DNA from: Endozoicomonas numazuensis
GTDB taxonomy: Bacteria; Pseudomonadota; Gammaproteobacteria; Pseudomonadales; Endozoicomonadaceae
Direction: 5' to 3'
Assembly (NCBI RefSeq): GCF_000722635.1
Contig: NZ_JOKH01000003.1
Span: 853,147 to 917,146, forward strand
Length of the DNA: 64,000 nt
Positions 10,021 through 17,931 of the stretch are shown here, piece by piece (positions within the stretch are counted from its first letter, which is position 1; every line of letters begins with the position of its first letter). A program made the position numbers and the translations under genes. The notes beneath the pieces were generated by a model, which saw only the letters and a list, made by a program, of their open reading frames with translations, was not told where the DNA came from and did no database searches.

Positions 10021-10458
10021 AAATCGTCCAAACTAATAAACCGGGCATGAGCTAAAATGCAGTGTTTTAAAAGCAAACCCTATCTTTGTCGATTAATAAT
10101 CGACACGGTAATTTGTATAAATCGGTTATCTTTTTTCAGTCTAGGATTCCCGGATTTTTATTTAGATGATCCAGATCAAATTTTCATTCAGATATTAACC
10201 ACTAGAAACACACCTGATCAAAAACCATAATTTAGACTTGACTCATATCAACAAGAAAATATCTTTTAAACAATCAGCGCACTGTTTTTTCCATGTCCCC
10301 ATTTAAATTAAGAATACATAAAGTGTTCACATTTAATTCATATCAAACAGGTAAACTCATCCTTTCTTCCTGAAATACTCATAATCACTGTCTTCAAAGT
10401 CCTTTTTTCTTGCTCCACAATTTCTTACACTGCCTGCCAACAGTATGAGGAAGATGTG
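10021..10458. promoter_or_regulatory. Divergent AT-rich regulatory region with palindrome at 10088-10104
   Basis: This region separates the PTS-transketolase operon from the DUF1244 gene. It holds a perfect inverted repeat, GTCGATTAATAATCGAC (8-bp arms, 1-nt centre), well placed to be the operator of the PTS operon. A weak CRP-like site (GATGA-N6-TCAAA, 7 of 10 consensus bases) lies at 10165-10180. No regulator gene is adjacent, so the binding protein is unknown. I see no further gene in it. Confidence 0.5.
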
Positions 10459-10764
10459 ATGACGACACAGATTGATCAGGAAACCCGGGACAAACTGGAT
10501 GCAGCGACCTTTCGCCGGCTGCTGAAGCACCTTGATGACAATAAAGACGTGCAGAACATTGACCTGATGATTCTGGCGAATTTCTGTCGCAACTGTCTGG
10601 GCAAGTGGTATAAAACAGCCGCAGATGATCTGGGTGTTGAGGTGTCAGACAATGAAGCCAGAGAACGCGTCTATGGCATGCCTTATTCCCAATGGAAAGA
10701 AAACCATCAGCAACCGGCTACTCCAGAGCAGCTAGCGGCTTTTGAAGCGAAACAAAACAAGTAG
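10459..10764 (+). CDS. DUF1244 family protein
   Basis: A 101-residue soluble protein matching the DUF1244 family: FRRLLKHLDDNKDVQNIDLMILANFCRNCLGKWY, then EARERVYGMPYSQWK. The paired Cys in FCRNCL are a family hallmark. The function is unknown; members are small conserved proteobacterial proteins. The ATG at 10459 has a GAGG 8 nt upstream; a GTG one codon earlier is also possible. It stands alone, followed by a tandem repeat array. Confidence 0.85.
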   Translation: MTTQIDQETRDKLDAATFRRLLKHLDDNKDVQNIDLMILANFCRNCLGKWYKTAADDLGVEVSDNEARERVYGMPYSQWKENHQQPATPEQLAAFEAKQNK

Positions 10765-10814
10765 TGCCCAGACACTTACTTGAATGTCTGCCAGACAGCT
10801 ATATTGATGCCAAC

Positions 10815-11080
10815 ACAGCCTTGAGCTTTTCTAAACAGCCTTGAGCTTTTCTAAACAGCCTTGAGCTTTTCTAAACAGCCCTGAGCTTTTCTAAACAGTC
10901 CTGAGCTCTTCTGAGCTCTTCTGAACAGCCTTGAGCTTTTCTAAACAGTCCTGAGCTCTTCTGAACAGTCCTGAGCTCTTCTGAACAGCCTTGAGCTCTT
11001 CTGAACAGCCTTGGGCTCTTCTGAACAGCCTTGAGCTCTTCTGAACAGTCCTGAGCTCTTCTGAACAGTCCTGAACAAGA
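10815..11080. repeat. 20-bp tandem repeat array, about 13 units
   Basis: Units of 20 bp, e.g. TTGAGCTTTTCTAAACAGCC, run without spacers up to 10 bp before the aldo/keto reductase start. Two subtypes are mixed (GCTTTTCTAAACAG and GCTCTTCTGAACAG), and one 10-bp half unit is inserted near 10911. The array fills nearly all of the 325-bp gap between the neighbouring genes. The ordered subtypes suggest growth by slippage or unequal exchange. Confidence 0.95.
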
Positions 11081-11089
11081 GAACTGAGT

Positions 11090-12061
11090 ATGAATCGTTT
11101 CCCGTTGCAGATTCACACCCCTAAAGCCAGCCGCCTGATCTATGGATGCATGGGTTTGGGAGGTGAGTGGAACAGTAATCCTATTACCGATCAGGACTAT
11201 ACACTGGCCCACAAGGCAGTGAACACCGCCCTGGAGTGCGGCATCAACTTCTTTGACCATGCAGATATCTATACCATGGGCAAAGCAGAACAGGCATTCA
11301 GCACGGTGCTGAAAGCGGAACCCAAACTCCGTAAAGATCTGATTATTCAATCCAAATGTGGCATTCGCTTTGCAGATGAAAAGAGTCCGGCACGATACGA
11401 CCTTTCCCCTCAATGGATAGAGTTCAGTGTCGACGGTATTCTGGAAAGACTGGGTACAGAATACCTGGATATTCTGTTACTTCATCGTCCTGACCCGCTC
11501 ATGGAGCCAGACTTGATCGCTGAAGCTTTTACTCGTCTCTACGACAGCGGAAAAGTACGGCATTTTGGTGTATCCAATATGAACCAACACCAGATTACTT
11601 ATCTGCACTCCTGTATTGAGCAGCCTCTGATTACGAATCAGCTACCTTTGAGTTTGGGACGCTGTGACTTTGTGGACGACGGTGTACTGGTTGCCATGAA
11701 CGAAAGTGCTGATACCGGATTTACCCCGGGTATGGTGGATTACTGCCGTAAGCACAATGTACAGCTTCAGGCCTGGGGTTGCCTGGATCAGGGACTATTC
11801 ACAGGTAAGGACATCAGTCACCAGCCCGAGTCAGTGAAAGCGACAGCCAGACTGGTTGCAGAAATGGCAGAAACCTATCAGACATCCAGAGAAGCCATTG
11901 TTCTGGCCTGGCTGATGAGGCACCCTGCCAGTATCCAGCCTGTTATTGGAACCACTCATGAAGATCGTATTCGTGGCTGCTCACAAGCCATGGCAATCAA
12001 TATGAGCCGGGAAGACTGGTACAAACTTTATATCGCATCCAGAGGCCAGCCTTTGCCTTGA
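11090..12061 (+). CDS. Aldo/keto reductase, YdhF-like
   Basis: A 323-residue NADPH-dependent oxidoreductase with a TIM-barrel fold. The catalytic tetrad can be read: Asp and Tyr in FFDHADIYTMG, Lys in IIQSKCGIR, His in ILLLHRPDPL. GCMGLGGEW, FGVSNMNQHQ and VIGTTHEDRI are typical of the YdhF subgroup. The natural substrate is unknown. The ATG is preceded within 10 bp by the end of the tandem repeat array, so the promoter and ribosome site must lie in or before repeat DNA, which could affect expression as the array changes length. Confidence 0.9.
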   Translation: MNRFPLQIHTPKASRLIYGCMGLGGEWNSNPITDQDYTLAHKAVNTALECGINFFDHADIYTMGKAEQAFSTVLKAEPKLRKDLIIQSKCGIRFADEKSPARYDLSPQWIEFSVDGILERLGTEYLDILLLHRPDPLMEPDLIAEAFTRLYDSGKVRHFGVSNMNQHQITYLHSCIEQPLITNQLPLSLGRCDFVDDGVLVAMNESADTGFTPGMVDYCRKHNVQLQAWGCLDQGLFTGKDISHQPESVKATARLVAEMAETYQTSREAIVLAWLMRHPASIQPVIGTTHEDRIRGCSQAMAINMSREDWYKLYIASRGQPLP

Positions 12062-12076
12062 TATAAAGCGAAGACA

Positions 12077-12111
12077 TTGAATTCTGCACTGGGCCACAGT
12101 GCAGAATTCAA
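12077..12111. terminator. Long perfect hairpin between convergent genes
   Basis: A 15-bp perfect stem around GAATTCTGCACTG with a 5-nt loop, located between the convergent reductase and deamidase-like genes. There is no T run on either side, so it may act as a processing or stabilising hairpin rather than a classical terminator. Confidence 0.55.
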
Positions 12112-12123
12112 ACATAATCTCAA

Positions 12124-12759
12124 TCAGTCATGTAACTGTGGATAAAACTGTTTACAACGCAGTACTCTGTTGCCTTCTACCGCCTGATAGTAGAACTTCC
12201 ATTGACCATTGGTTCTGTAACCCACCAGATTCATGGCCCCTCCACCCGCTTGTTGAACCCCTTTAAAATATTCCTCTTTTTGAAGCTTGCGTTGCAAGAT
12301 AGGAAACCCGTTATCCAGGTAATCATTTCCGGCCGAAGCATGAAGCTTGTCGAGATATTTAATGGCGTTGGGTGACTGATAATTGGCAAGAGGAGACCCC
12401 TGTCCACCACCACACTTGTTAGCATTGGCGTGATAAACAATCAGGTCATTACCGATCTTATCAATATAGAAAGCACAACCAGACATAGAAGATGTCTGGA
12501 AAACCGAGGGGCCTCCCCGTGCAGGAAGTACCAGAGAGCAGATTTTGTTTTCCTGCCAGGGCAGGAAACTGGTATCACCATTTTGATTAACCCGAACATC
12601 CACCATTACCGTCAGGTTTCCGTCCACCCTGACCTCTCGATAGGTCACCGAACAAGAATCATTGCTGTACATGTAATGATCACCTTTGATGGTCGGCCGC
12701 CGGGATCCCCCATTCACGGATAAAGGCTTATTCTCAAGTAGTTCTTTTACAACCGCCAT
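12124..12759 (-). CDS. Putative BLF1/CNF-type glutamine deamidase (toxin-like)
   Basis: A 211-residue protein with no obvious signal peptide. A central motif SMSGC (Cys95) is followed exactly 15 residues later by His110 in LIVYHANAN. CNF1 uses the same Cys-His dyad and spacing in its LSGC motif; BLF1 of Burkholderia pseudomallei, also 211 residues, uses LSGC Cys94 and His106. A FLPWQ segment about 25 residues before the Cys resembles the LPWK of BLF1, and the C-terminal WKFYYQAVEG also fits. These family sequences are recalled, not searched. Such enzymes deamidate a Gln in Rho GTPases or eIF4A. The ATG at 12759 is chosen over a GTG at 12801 because AGAGGA lies 6 nt upstream. A consensus CRP site lies upstream. 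The target is unknown; it could also be an unrelated cysteine enzyme. Confidence 0.5.
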   Translation of the reverse strand: MAVVKELLENKPLSVNGGSRRPTIKGDHYMYSNDSCSVTYREVRVDGNLTVMVDVRVNQNGDTSFLPWQENKICSLVLPARGGPSVFQTSSMSGCAFYIDKIGNDLIVYHANANKCGGGQGSPLANYQSPNAIKYLDKLHASAGNDYLDNGFPILQRKLQKEEYFKGVQQAGGGAMNLVGYRTNGQWKFYYQAVEGNRVLRCKQFYPQLHD

Positions 12760-12844
12760 AGCCTGTCCTCTTGTTTTGCTTTTTCCACATTCTGAAGGCA
12801 CTTTCGTACATACAACAAGGACAGAAAAGGGTCACAGTTTTTTT

Positions 12845-12860
12845 TGTGACGCAGTTCACA
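12845..12860. promoter_or_regulatory. CRP-type operator
   Basis: TGTGACGCAGTTCACA matches both CRP half-sites (TGTGA-N6-TCACA) without mismatch. It is centred about 94 bp upstream of the deamidase-like start codon, the only gene it could serve in this gap. This predicts cAMP-dependent control. Confidence 0.65.
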
Positions 12861-12930
12861 CCACTAATAACAGTCGAAAATATTCATATAAGTCATAGAT
12901 CTTAAAAAGGATTTTCATGAAGTCTCTTAG

Positions 12931-12994
12931 CCCGTTCGTCCTGAGCCTGTCGAAGAATGTTGTTATTGCACTTCGACAGGCTAAGGACGAACGG
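12931..12994. repeat. REP-like inverted repeat (TGTCGAAG family)
   Basis: Two 24-bp arms with one mismatch (CCGTTCGTCCTGAGCCTGTC and its complement) surround a 15-nt loop. The core is related to a widespread bacterial palindrome, and a half-copy occurs near 44591-44610. It lies between the CRP site and the end of the adaptor gene and could stop or stabilise the efflux transcript. Confidence 0.85.
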
Positions 12995-13040
12995 TATGGG
13001 GTATCACGCTTGGCTTCTGGAGATACAAAAGCAGGAACAA

Positions 13041-14126
13041 TCAGGAAACCGGAATACTTTCCTCCAGAAGCACGACCTGCTCACTGTCTCTCAAACGGCT
13101 GGCGCCTCTGACAACAACCCGGTCTCCCTGCTGAATATCCCCTTTCACGGAAACCGAGTCATCATCACCAAAAAGGACTTCAACAGAGACTCGTTTGACG
13201 GTCAAACCACCTTCAGGATTCTCCAGAATTTTAAACACAGCACTGCCTGCAGCGCTAAGAATCACGGCATCCCTTGGGACGACCTTCACCTGGGCAAGAG
13301 CACTCATGGGGATCGCCACTTTTACCGGTGAACCCGGCAACCAATGATCACTCTCAGGGTCCAGCCTGACTTCCACCAGACGAGACTGAGCATCGGCTTT
13401 AGCGCCTCTCTGGAAAACTTCAGCCTGTTGGTGTTGCTCATCCATTTGCACCTTCAGACTGCTCTTGCTCTCCAGTGTCGCAGCCAGTTCAATAGGAATC
13501 TGAACTCGAATATCCAAAGCATCCGGATTAACCAGATGTAAAACAGGGCTGCCCGAACTAATGTGCTCATTAGGTTGTCGGGTACGCTGATTCACAACCC
13601 CCGAAAAAGGTGCCTTGATCACCGTTCTGGACAACTGATCCCGAATGATTTCATGGTTTACCTGCTCATAGTCGACATCCAGTCTTGCCAGATCATAATC
13701 ATGCCTGGCCTTGTCCAGCTCGGTTCGGGATATGCCCCGCTTTTTATGCAATGACTCCAGCCTGTCCAGCTCGGTCTTGAGATAATTGAGTATGCTTTTT
13801 GCTTTTCCCAATACCACTGCACTGGTTTTTAGTTGAAGCTGCAACTGCCTATCATCAATTCTGGCTACCACATCACCCGCTTCTACCCGCTGACCAAAAT
13901 CCGCTAACCAGATAATGCGGCCACTGATCTCAGCACTCAGCTCTGCCTTCTGCTGACTGGCTACTGAGCCGTTATACCAGTTTAAAGGCGCTCTTGATTC
14001 TTCAGACACTTCAGCATACGACACAGTACTGACAGCCAGCGCCTTGAAGGAGTTGAAACTCAATAGACAGGCCAGTCCCAATCCAGGCAATGATCGTTGT
14101 TTCAGCCACCTTGCTTCTGTTAACAC
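13041..14126 (-). CDS. RND efflux periplasmic adaptor (HlyD/AcrA family)
   Basis: A 361-residue membrane-fusion protein. An N-terminal hydrophobic export segment (about residues 13-30) precedes a lipoyl half-motif (SAEISGRIIWLADFGQRVEAGDVVARID), a short coiled-coil hairpin (about 100-160), the second lipoyl half (VIKAPFSGVVNQR) and beta-barrel domains. No lipobox Cys is evident. The GTG start has AAGGGA 7 nt upstream. It is followed downstream by a REP-like hairpin and preceded 40 bp upstream by its RND pump, so the pair forms an operon in the order pump-adaptor. No outer-membrane channel gene is present. Confidence 0.92.
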   Translation of the reverse strand: MLTEARWLKQRSLPGLGLACLLSFNSFKALAVSTVSYAEVSEESRAPLNWYNGSVASQQKAELSAEISGRIIWLADFGQRVEAGDVVARIDDRQLQLQLKTSAVVLGKAKSILNYLKTELDRLESLHKKRGISRTELDKARHDYDLARLDVDYEQVNHEIIRDQLSRTVIKAPFSGVVNQRTRQPNEHISSGSPVLHLVNPDALDIRVQIPIELAATLESKSSLKVQMDEQHQQAEVFQRGAKADAQSRLVEVRLDPESDHWLPGSPVKVAIPMSALAQVKVVPRDAVILSAAGSAVFKILENPEGGLTVKRVSVEVLFGDDDSVSVKGDIQQGDRVVVRGASRLRDSEQVVLLEESIPVS

Positions 14127-14167
14127 GTCTATATCCCTTTTATCGTATAGTTCTTATTCATAGCCAT

Positions 14168-17100
14168 TTATGAAACCACAACGGCCTTTTCTTCCTCTGC
14201 TTTCTTACCAAAATCCATTCTCAGCAAAGCAGGTAACAACAGTAAGGTAAATAAAGCACTCATGCTCATGCCACCCACGATAACTGCGGCCAGCCCCCGA
14301 TAGATTTCACTGCCTGTGGCAGGACTGAGCAGCAAGGGCAACATGCCAAAAATACTGGTCATTGTGGTCATGAAGATAGGCCTCATTCGAGTCTGTAGCG
14401 CCTGATGGACAGACTCTGCTCGACTCAACCCCTGTCTTTCGAGTGTTCTTGATTGATGAACCAGCAAAATCGCGTTGTTCACCACCAGCCCCAGAAGAAT
14501 AATGAAGCCCACCATGGTTAAAAGATCCATGGGTTGAGACGTCACCATGTTCAGCAGATGGATGGCCAGCACGCCGCCTACTGTGGCCAGCGGCAAAGTC
14601 AGAATCACCATCAGGGCATCTTTTATGGAGCGGAATAACCCCCAGAGCAAAATCATTAAAATCAGCAAGGCAAAGCCAAAAATACTCAACAGATTACTAA
14701 TAGCCTGTTTCAAACTATCTGCATTACCCGCAACCTTGATCTGCCCATCAGACGGCATCAATGGTTTGATCGCCGGTAAAATAGCGCTCTCTACTTTTTC
14801 CAGAGTGTCTTCAAGAGTCATTCCTTCTGGAGGCCTTATAGAGAGCACCAGGGTTCTGCGTTGATCAATACGGAAAATAGTAGCGGGCCCCAAAAGGGCT
14901 TCAACATCAACCAGCTCATCCAGAGGAACAACAGTTCCTGAAGGCGTCATCAAGGGAGTAGAACGCAGCATTTCAGGAGAATGAATATCCTTGCCTTTCA
15001 GGATGATATCCATACGCTCCTCACCGTCAAAATATTCGCCCAGCTGAACACCTTCACCCAGACTACGAACGACCATCGGTAGATTGGAGCGGTACCAGCC
15101 CACCTCTGCCAAACGACGATCGTCTGGCGTTAGACGAAGCTCCGGTGCAGTGAAATCCAGGCCGGGCATGGGTCTGACTCTGGCGCCAGGCAATATGTCC
15201 GTAATAACGGGCATCGCTTGTGTTGCTGCTTCATATAATGCTGGCAGGTTGCTGGATTGAAGCGCAAGATTAACCCCATTGTCATTACCAAACCCGCCAA
15301 ACAGATTCCCCTGACCACCAAAAGCTCTGGTATCAGGAATCCCCTGAACAATATCATCCATCACCAGCCGCTCCAGCATTTTAACCTTTGCCTGGTCTTC
15401 AGCCCTGACCCCCATAGAGGCGCCTCCGGGCCAAAGGATAAAATAGTAGTTTTTCAGGGCAGGCTCTTTCTCCCCTTTCATATAGGGATCAAGACGATCA
15501 ACCAGAGTTGGCATAATTTCTGTTTTAACGGATTCGACACTGGTACCAGGCGTAAAATTTAACCAGACATCAATAGCATCCCGCTTCACTTCAGGCAGAT
15601 AATCCATGCCAGGCATAGCCACTTCTGTCAGAACCACCGGCAACCCCATCAGCAAAACGATAATGCTCAGGCGTCGACGTCCTGTCGCAGTCAACGTCAT
15701 GATCGTTGCCGACAGTTTTTCCCAAATCGTTTGAAAATGGTCTTTCAGTGTCTGTTCAGGCAGCCAGGCTGCTGCCGCTGCGGGTAATACTGACATGGCA
15801 ACAATAAGCGACATGGCCACCGACGCAGCAATGGTCAAAGCCAGATCCGAGAACAGCTGCCCCTCCACGTCATTTAACAGCAGCACAGGCAGAAATATAG
15901 CCACGGTCGTTAAAGTAGAAGCCAGCAATGCACCCCAGACTTTCTCAGCGGCTACCGCAGCACTTTCACCCCTGTCCTCCTGACTGTTTTTCTCTCTCTG
16001 TCTGATAATGCTTTCCAATACGACGATGGCACCATCCAGAACCATACCGACAGAAAACGCCAGTCCCGCCAGAGAAATAACATTCAGGGTTCTGCCGGCC
16101 ACATTCAACAAACAGAGCGTTAGCATCAGGCAAATAGGAATCGCCATGGCAATCATCAAAGTGGCTCGCCAACGACGCAAAAAGCACCAAAGAATACCTA
16201 TGGCCAGAATGATCCCAAACAGCAGACTGGAGCTCACCATATTCAGGGCTCTTTTGATGAAAACCGAGGCATCAAATGACTGCTCCATCAAAATCCCTTC
16301 GGGCTTTAATACTTTTTCATTCAGCCAGGCGACTTCTTTTTTCAGCGCCATCAGCGCTTCCAGAGCATTGGCTCCGGATTCCCTGAAAACCTGTAAACCA
16401 ATTGCCGGGTTGCCGTTCTGAATGCGAAGCGTTCGCTCCTTACCCCGGGTAATACTGACTTCAGCAATATCCCTCAGGTAAACAGGCTTCCCACTGCGCC
16501 AGGCAACGACCAGGTTCCCTAACTGATCAATTTCGTATTGACCTGCCAGCCTCAATTTGAATTCGCGTCGACCAATATTGAGTGTTCCGCCAGATACATC
16601 AAAACCTGCAGCTACTCTCTGGGACAATTCCGGAATCGTAATCCCCAACTCGGCGGCTCGCCAGGCATCAAACTCAACTTCCACCTGTCTCTGGCCTTCG
16701 CCTCGAACAGCAACCCCTGCGACTCCGGGAATACTTTCAAGTACCGGTTTAACCTGGCTGTCGATCAGTGACTGATAGGATTTTATTGAGCGGTCATTGC
16801 CTGGTAACTGTTGTATAAAGAGAAAAGTCAGATTGTCGTTGGAACTGTTGTTATTCACAAAAGGTCCTCTGATATCTTCGGGCAGTCCTGACACTCGGTT
16901 CAACCGATTAATAACATCCAGCAGAGTCTTCTGCATGTCAGTATTCAGGGCAAATTCCAGATCAATTTCGACCCGACCACTGCCTGAGTTGCTGTCCATT
17001 TCTTTCAACCCGGAAAGGCCTTTCAGCGCTTTTTCCAAAGGTTCAGCAATTTCAGACTCCATTTCTTCAGGCGCAGCAGCCCGCCAATAGATTTCTATTG

Positions 17101-17236
17101 ATAAATGAGGTCGATCGATGTCGGGAAATAACTGTATGGGCAGTACCCGGATACTGGCAATGCCAAACAGAAAAACCAACGCCACCACAATCGCCACAAC
17201 GGACGGGTGACTAATAGAAAAACGGGTAAGTTTCAT
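14168..17236 (-). CDS. RND efflux pump, inner-membrane transporter (AcrB/HAE1 type)
   Basis: About 1022 residues with the full RND layout: one N-terminal membrane helix, a periplasmic porter domain, six helices, a second porter domain and the final helices. SISHPSVVAIVVALVFLFGIAS, LFPDIDRPHLSI, GMVLDGAIVVLESIIRQRE (TM4) and GLVVNNAILLVHQSR (TM10) are diagnostic. TM4 carries one Asp (LDGA) where drug pumps of the AcrB group have two, as in many uncharacterised HAE1 proteins, so the substrate is uncertain. The ATG at 17236 fits the family start; a TTG seven codons earlier is less likely. It works with the adaptor gene downstream. Confidence 0.92.
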   Translation of the reverse strand: MKLTRFSISHPSVVAIVVALVFLFGIASIRVLPIQLFPDIDRPHLSIEIYWRAAAPEEMESEIAEPLEKALKGLSGLKEMDSNSGSGRVEIDLEFALNTDMQKTLLDVINRLNRVSGLPEDIRGPFVNNNSSNDNLTFLFIQQLPGNDRSIKSYQSLIDSQVKPVLESIPGVAGVAVRGEGQRQVEVEFDAWRAAELGITIPELSQRVAAGFDVSGGTLNIGRREFKLRLAGQYEIDQLGNLVVAWRSGKPVYLRDIAEVSITRGKERTLRIQNGNPAIGLQVFRESGANALEALMALKKEVAWLNEKVLKPEGILMEQSFDASVFIKRALNMVSSSLLFGIILAIGILWCFLRRWRATLMIAMAIPICLMLTLCLLNVAGRTLNVISLAGLAFSVGMVLDGAIVVLESIIRQREKNSQEDRGESAAVAAEKVWGALLASTLTTVAIFLPVLLLNDVEGQLFSDLALTIAASVAMSLIVAMSVLPAAAAAWLPEQTLKDHFQTIWEKLSATIMTLTATGRRRLSIIVLLMGLPVVLTEVAMPGMDYLPEVKRDAIDVWLNFTPGTSVESVKTEIMPTLVDRLDPYMKGEKEPALKNYYFILWPGGASMGVRAEDQAKVKMLERLVMDDIVQGIPDTRAFGGQGNLFGGFGNDNGVNLALQSSNLPALYEAATQAMPVITDILPGARVRPMPGLDFTAPELRLTPDDRRLAEVGWYRSNLPMVVRSLGEGVQLGEYFDGEERMDIILKGKDIHSPEMLRSTPLMTPSGTVVPLDELVDVEALLGPATIFRIDQRRTLVLSIRPPEGMTLEDTLEKVESAILPAIKPLMPSDGQIKVAGNADSLKQAISNLLSIFGFALLILMILLWGLFRSIKDALMVILTLPLATVGGVLAIHLLNMVTSQPMDLLTMVGFIILLGLVVNNAILLVHQSRTLERQGLSRAESVHQALQTRMRPIFMTTMTSIFGMLPLLLSPATGSEIYRGLAAVIVGGMSMSALFTLLLLPALLRMDFGKKAEEEKAVVVS

Positions 17237-17408
17237 AACCTCGCTCTGTTCCAACAAGGATTCATTATTATTGTTTTTGCTTTGTAAGCAGTGTGCAACC
17301 AGGAACAGCTCTGGCTGACTGAAGACTTACTCTTAAATGGCAGCCTGACTCCTTTTGAGAGCAGACTGCGCATAGGGTTTACGACATCACTTCATGAAGA
17401 TTGAACAC

Positions 17409-17906
17409 TCATAGCTGTTTAATCCTCCCCATATGATAAACCCCCATGTACTCACCATTTCTGAAGGCGTAGTCCGGAGACTCACCCTCAACAACAAAAC
17501 CACATTTTTTATAGAGATGAATAGCAGGCTCATTATCAGTAAAAACATTCATTTCTACCCGCCGTAAATTCAACCAGTTGTCAGCCAGATTAAGAATTTC
17601 TTCTAATAGTTGGCCTCCAATCCCCAGACCCTGATGTTCATCTTTAACCGCCATCATGAATGCTCCGACATGATGACGACGAGGATTCTGCTGATGCATC
17701 AAAGCACCATGGCCTACTATCTCCCCCTGCTTCTCTGCTACCAGAATGTAGACTCCCGCTGGAGGGTTACTGAGTCGTTTTTCCCAATCGCTTAGCGATG
17801 GATGAGGCACCATCAGAGTCCCAGCTACCGCAGACTCTCCCTTATAGATGTCCCTCACTCCGGGTATATCGCAGTTTTCTATATGCCTTACGATGACGTC
17901 TTCCAT
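17409..17906 (-). CDS. GNAT N-acetyltransferase (YhhY-like)
   Basis: A 165-residue single-domain GNAT enzyme. The acetyl-CoA binding loop is EHQGLGIGGQLL (Q/R-x-x-G-x-G/A), followed by the NEPAIHLYKKCGF helix-strand typical of the C-terminal half. The substrate could be an amino acid, amine or protein N terminus; the sequence does not say. It lies 25 bp downstream of mdlB on the same strand and may be read in the same transcript. Confidence 0.88.
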   Translation of the reverse strand: MEDVIVRHIENCDIPGVRDIYKGESAVAGTLMVPHPSLSDWEKRLSNPPAGVYILVAEKQGEIVGHGALMHQQNPRRHHVGAFMMAVKDEHQGLGIGGQLLEEILNLADNWLNLRRVEMNVFTDNEPAIHLYKKCGFVVEGESPDYAFRNGEYMGVYHMGRIKQL

Positions 17907-17931
17907 GGCTTTGCTCTTTTCTTTTTATCAC

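Noticed and set aside
10815-11080. Possible CRISPR-like array of 20-bp repeats
   Set aside because: No spacers between units; simple tandem array.
10871-11413. 180-residue minus-strand ORF rich in SEELKAVQKS-type repeats
   Set aside because: It is a translation of the 20-bp tandem array plus the antisense of the aldo/keto reductase; no ribosome site or family.
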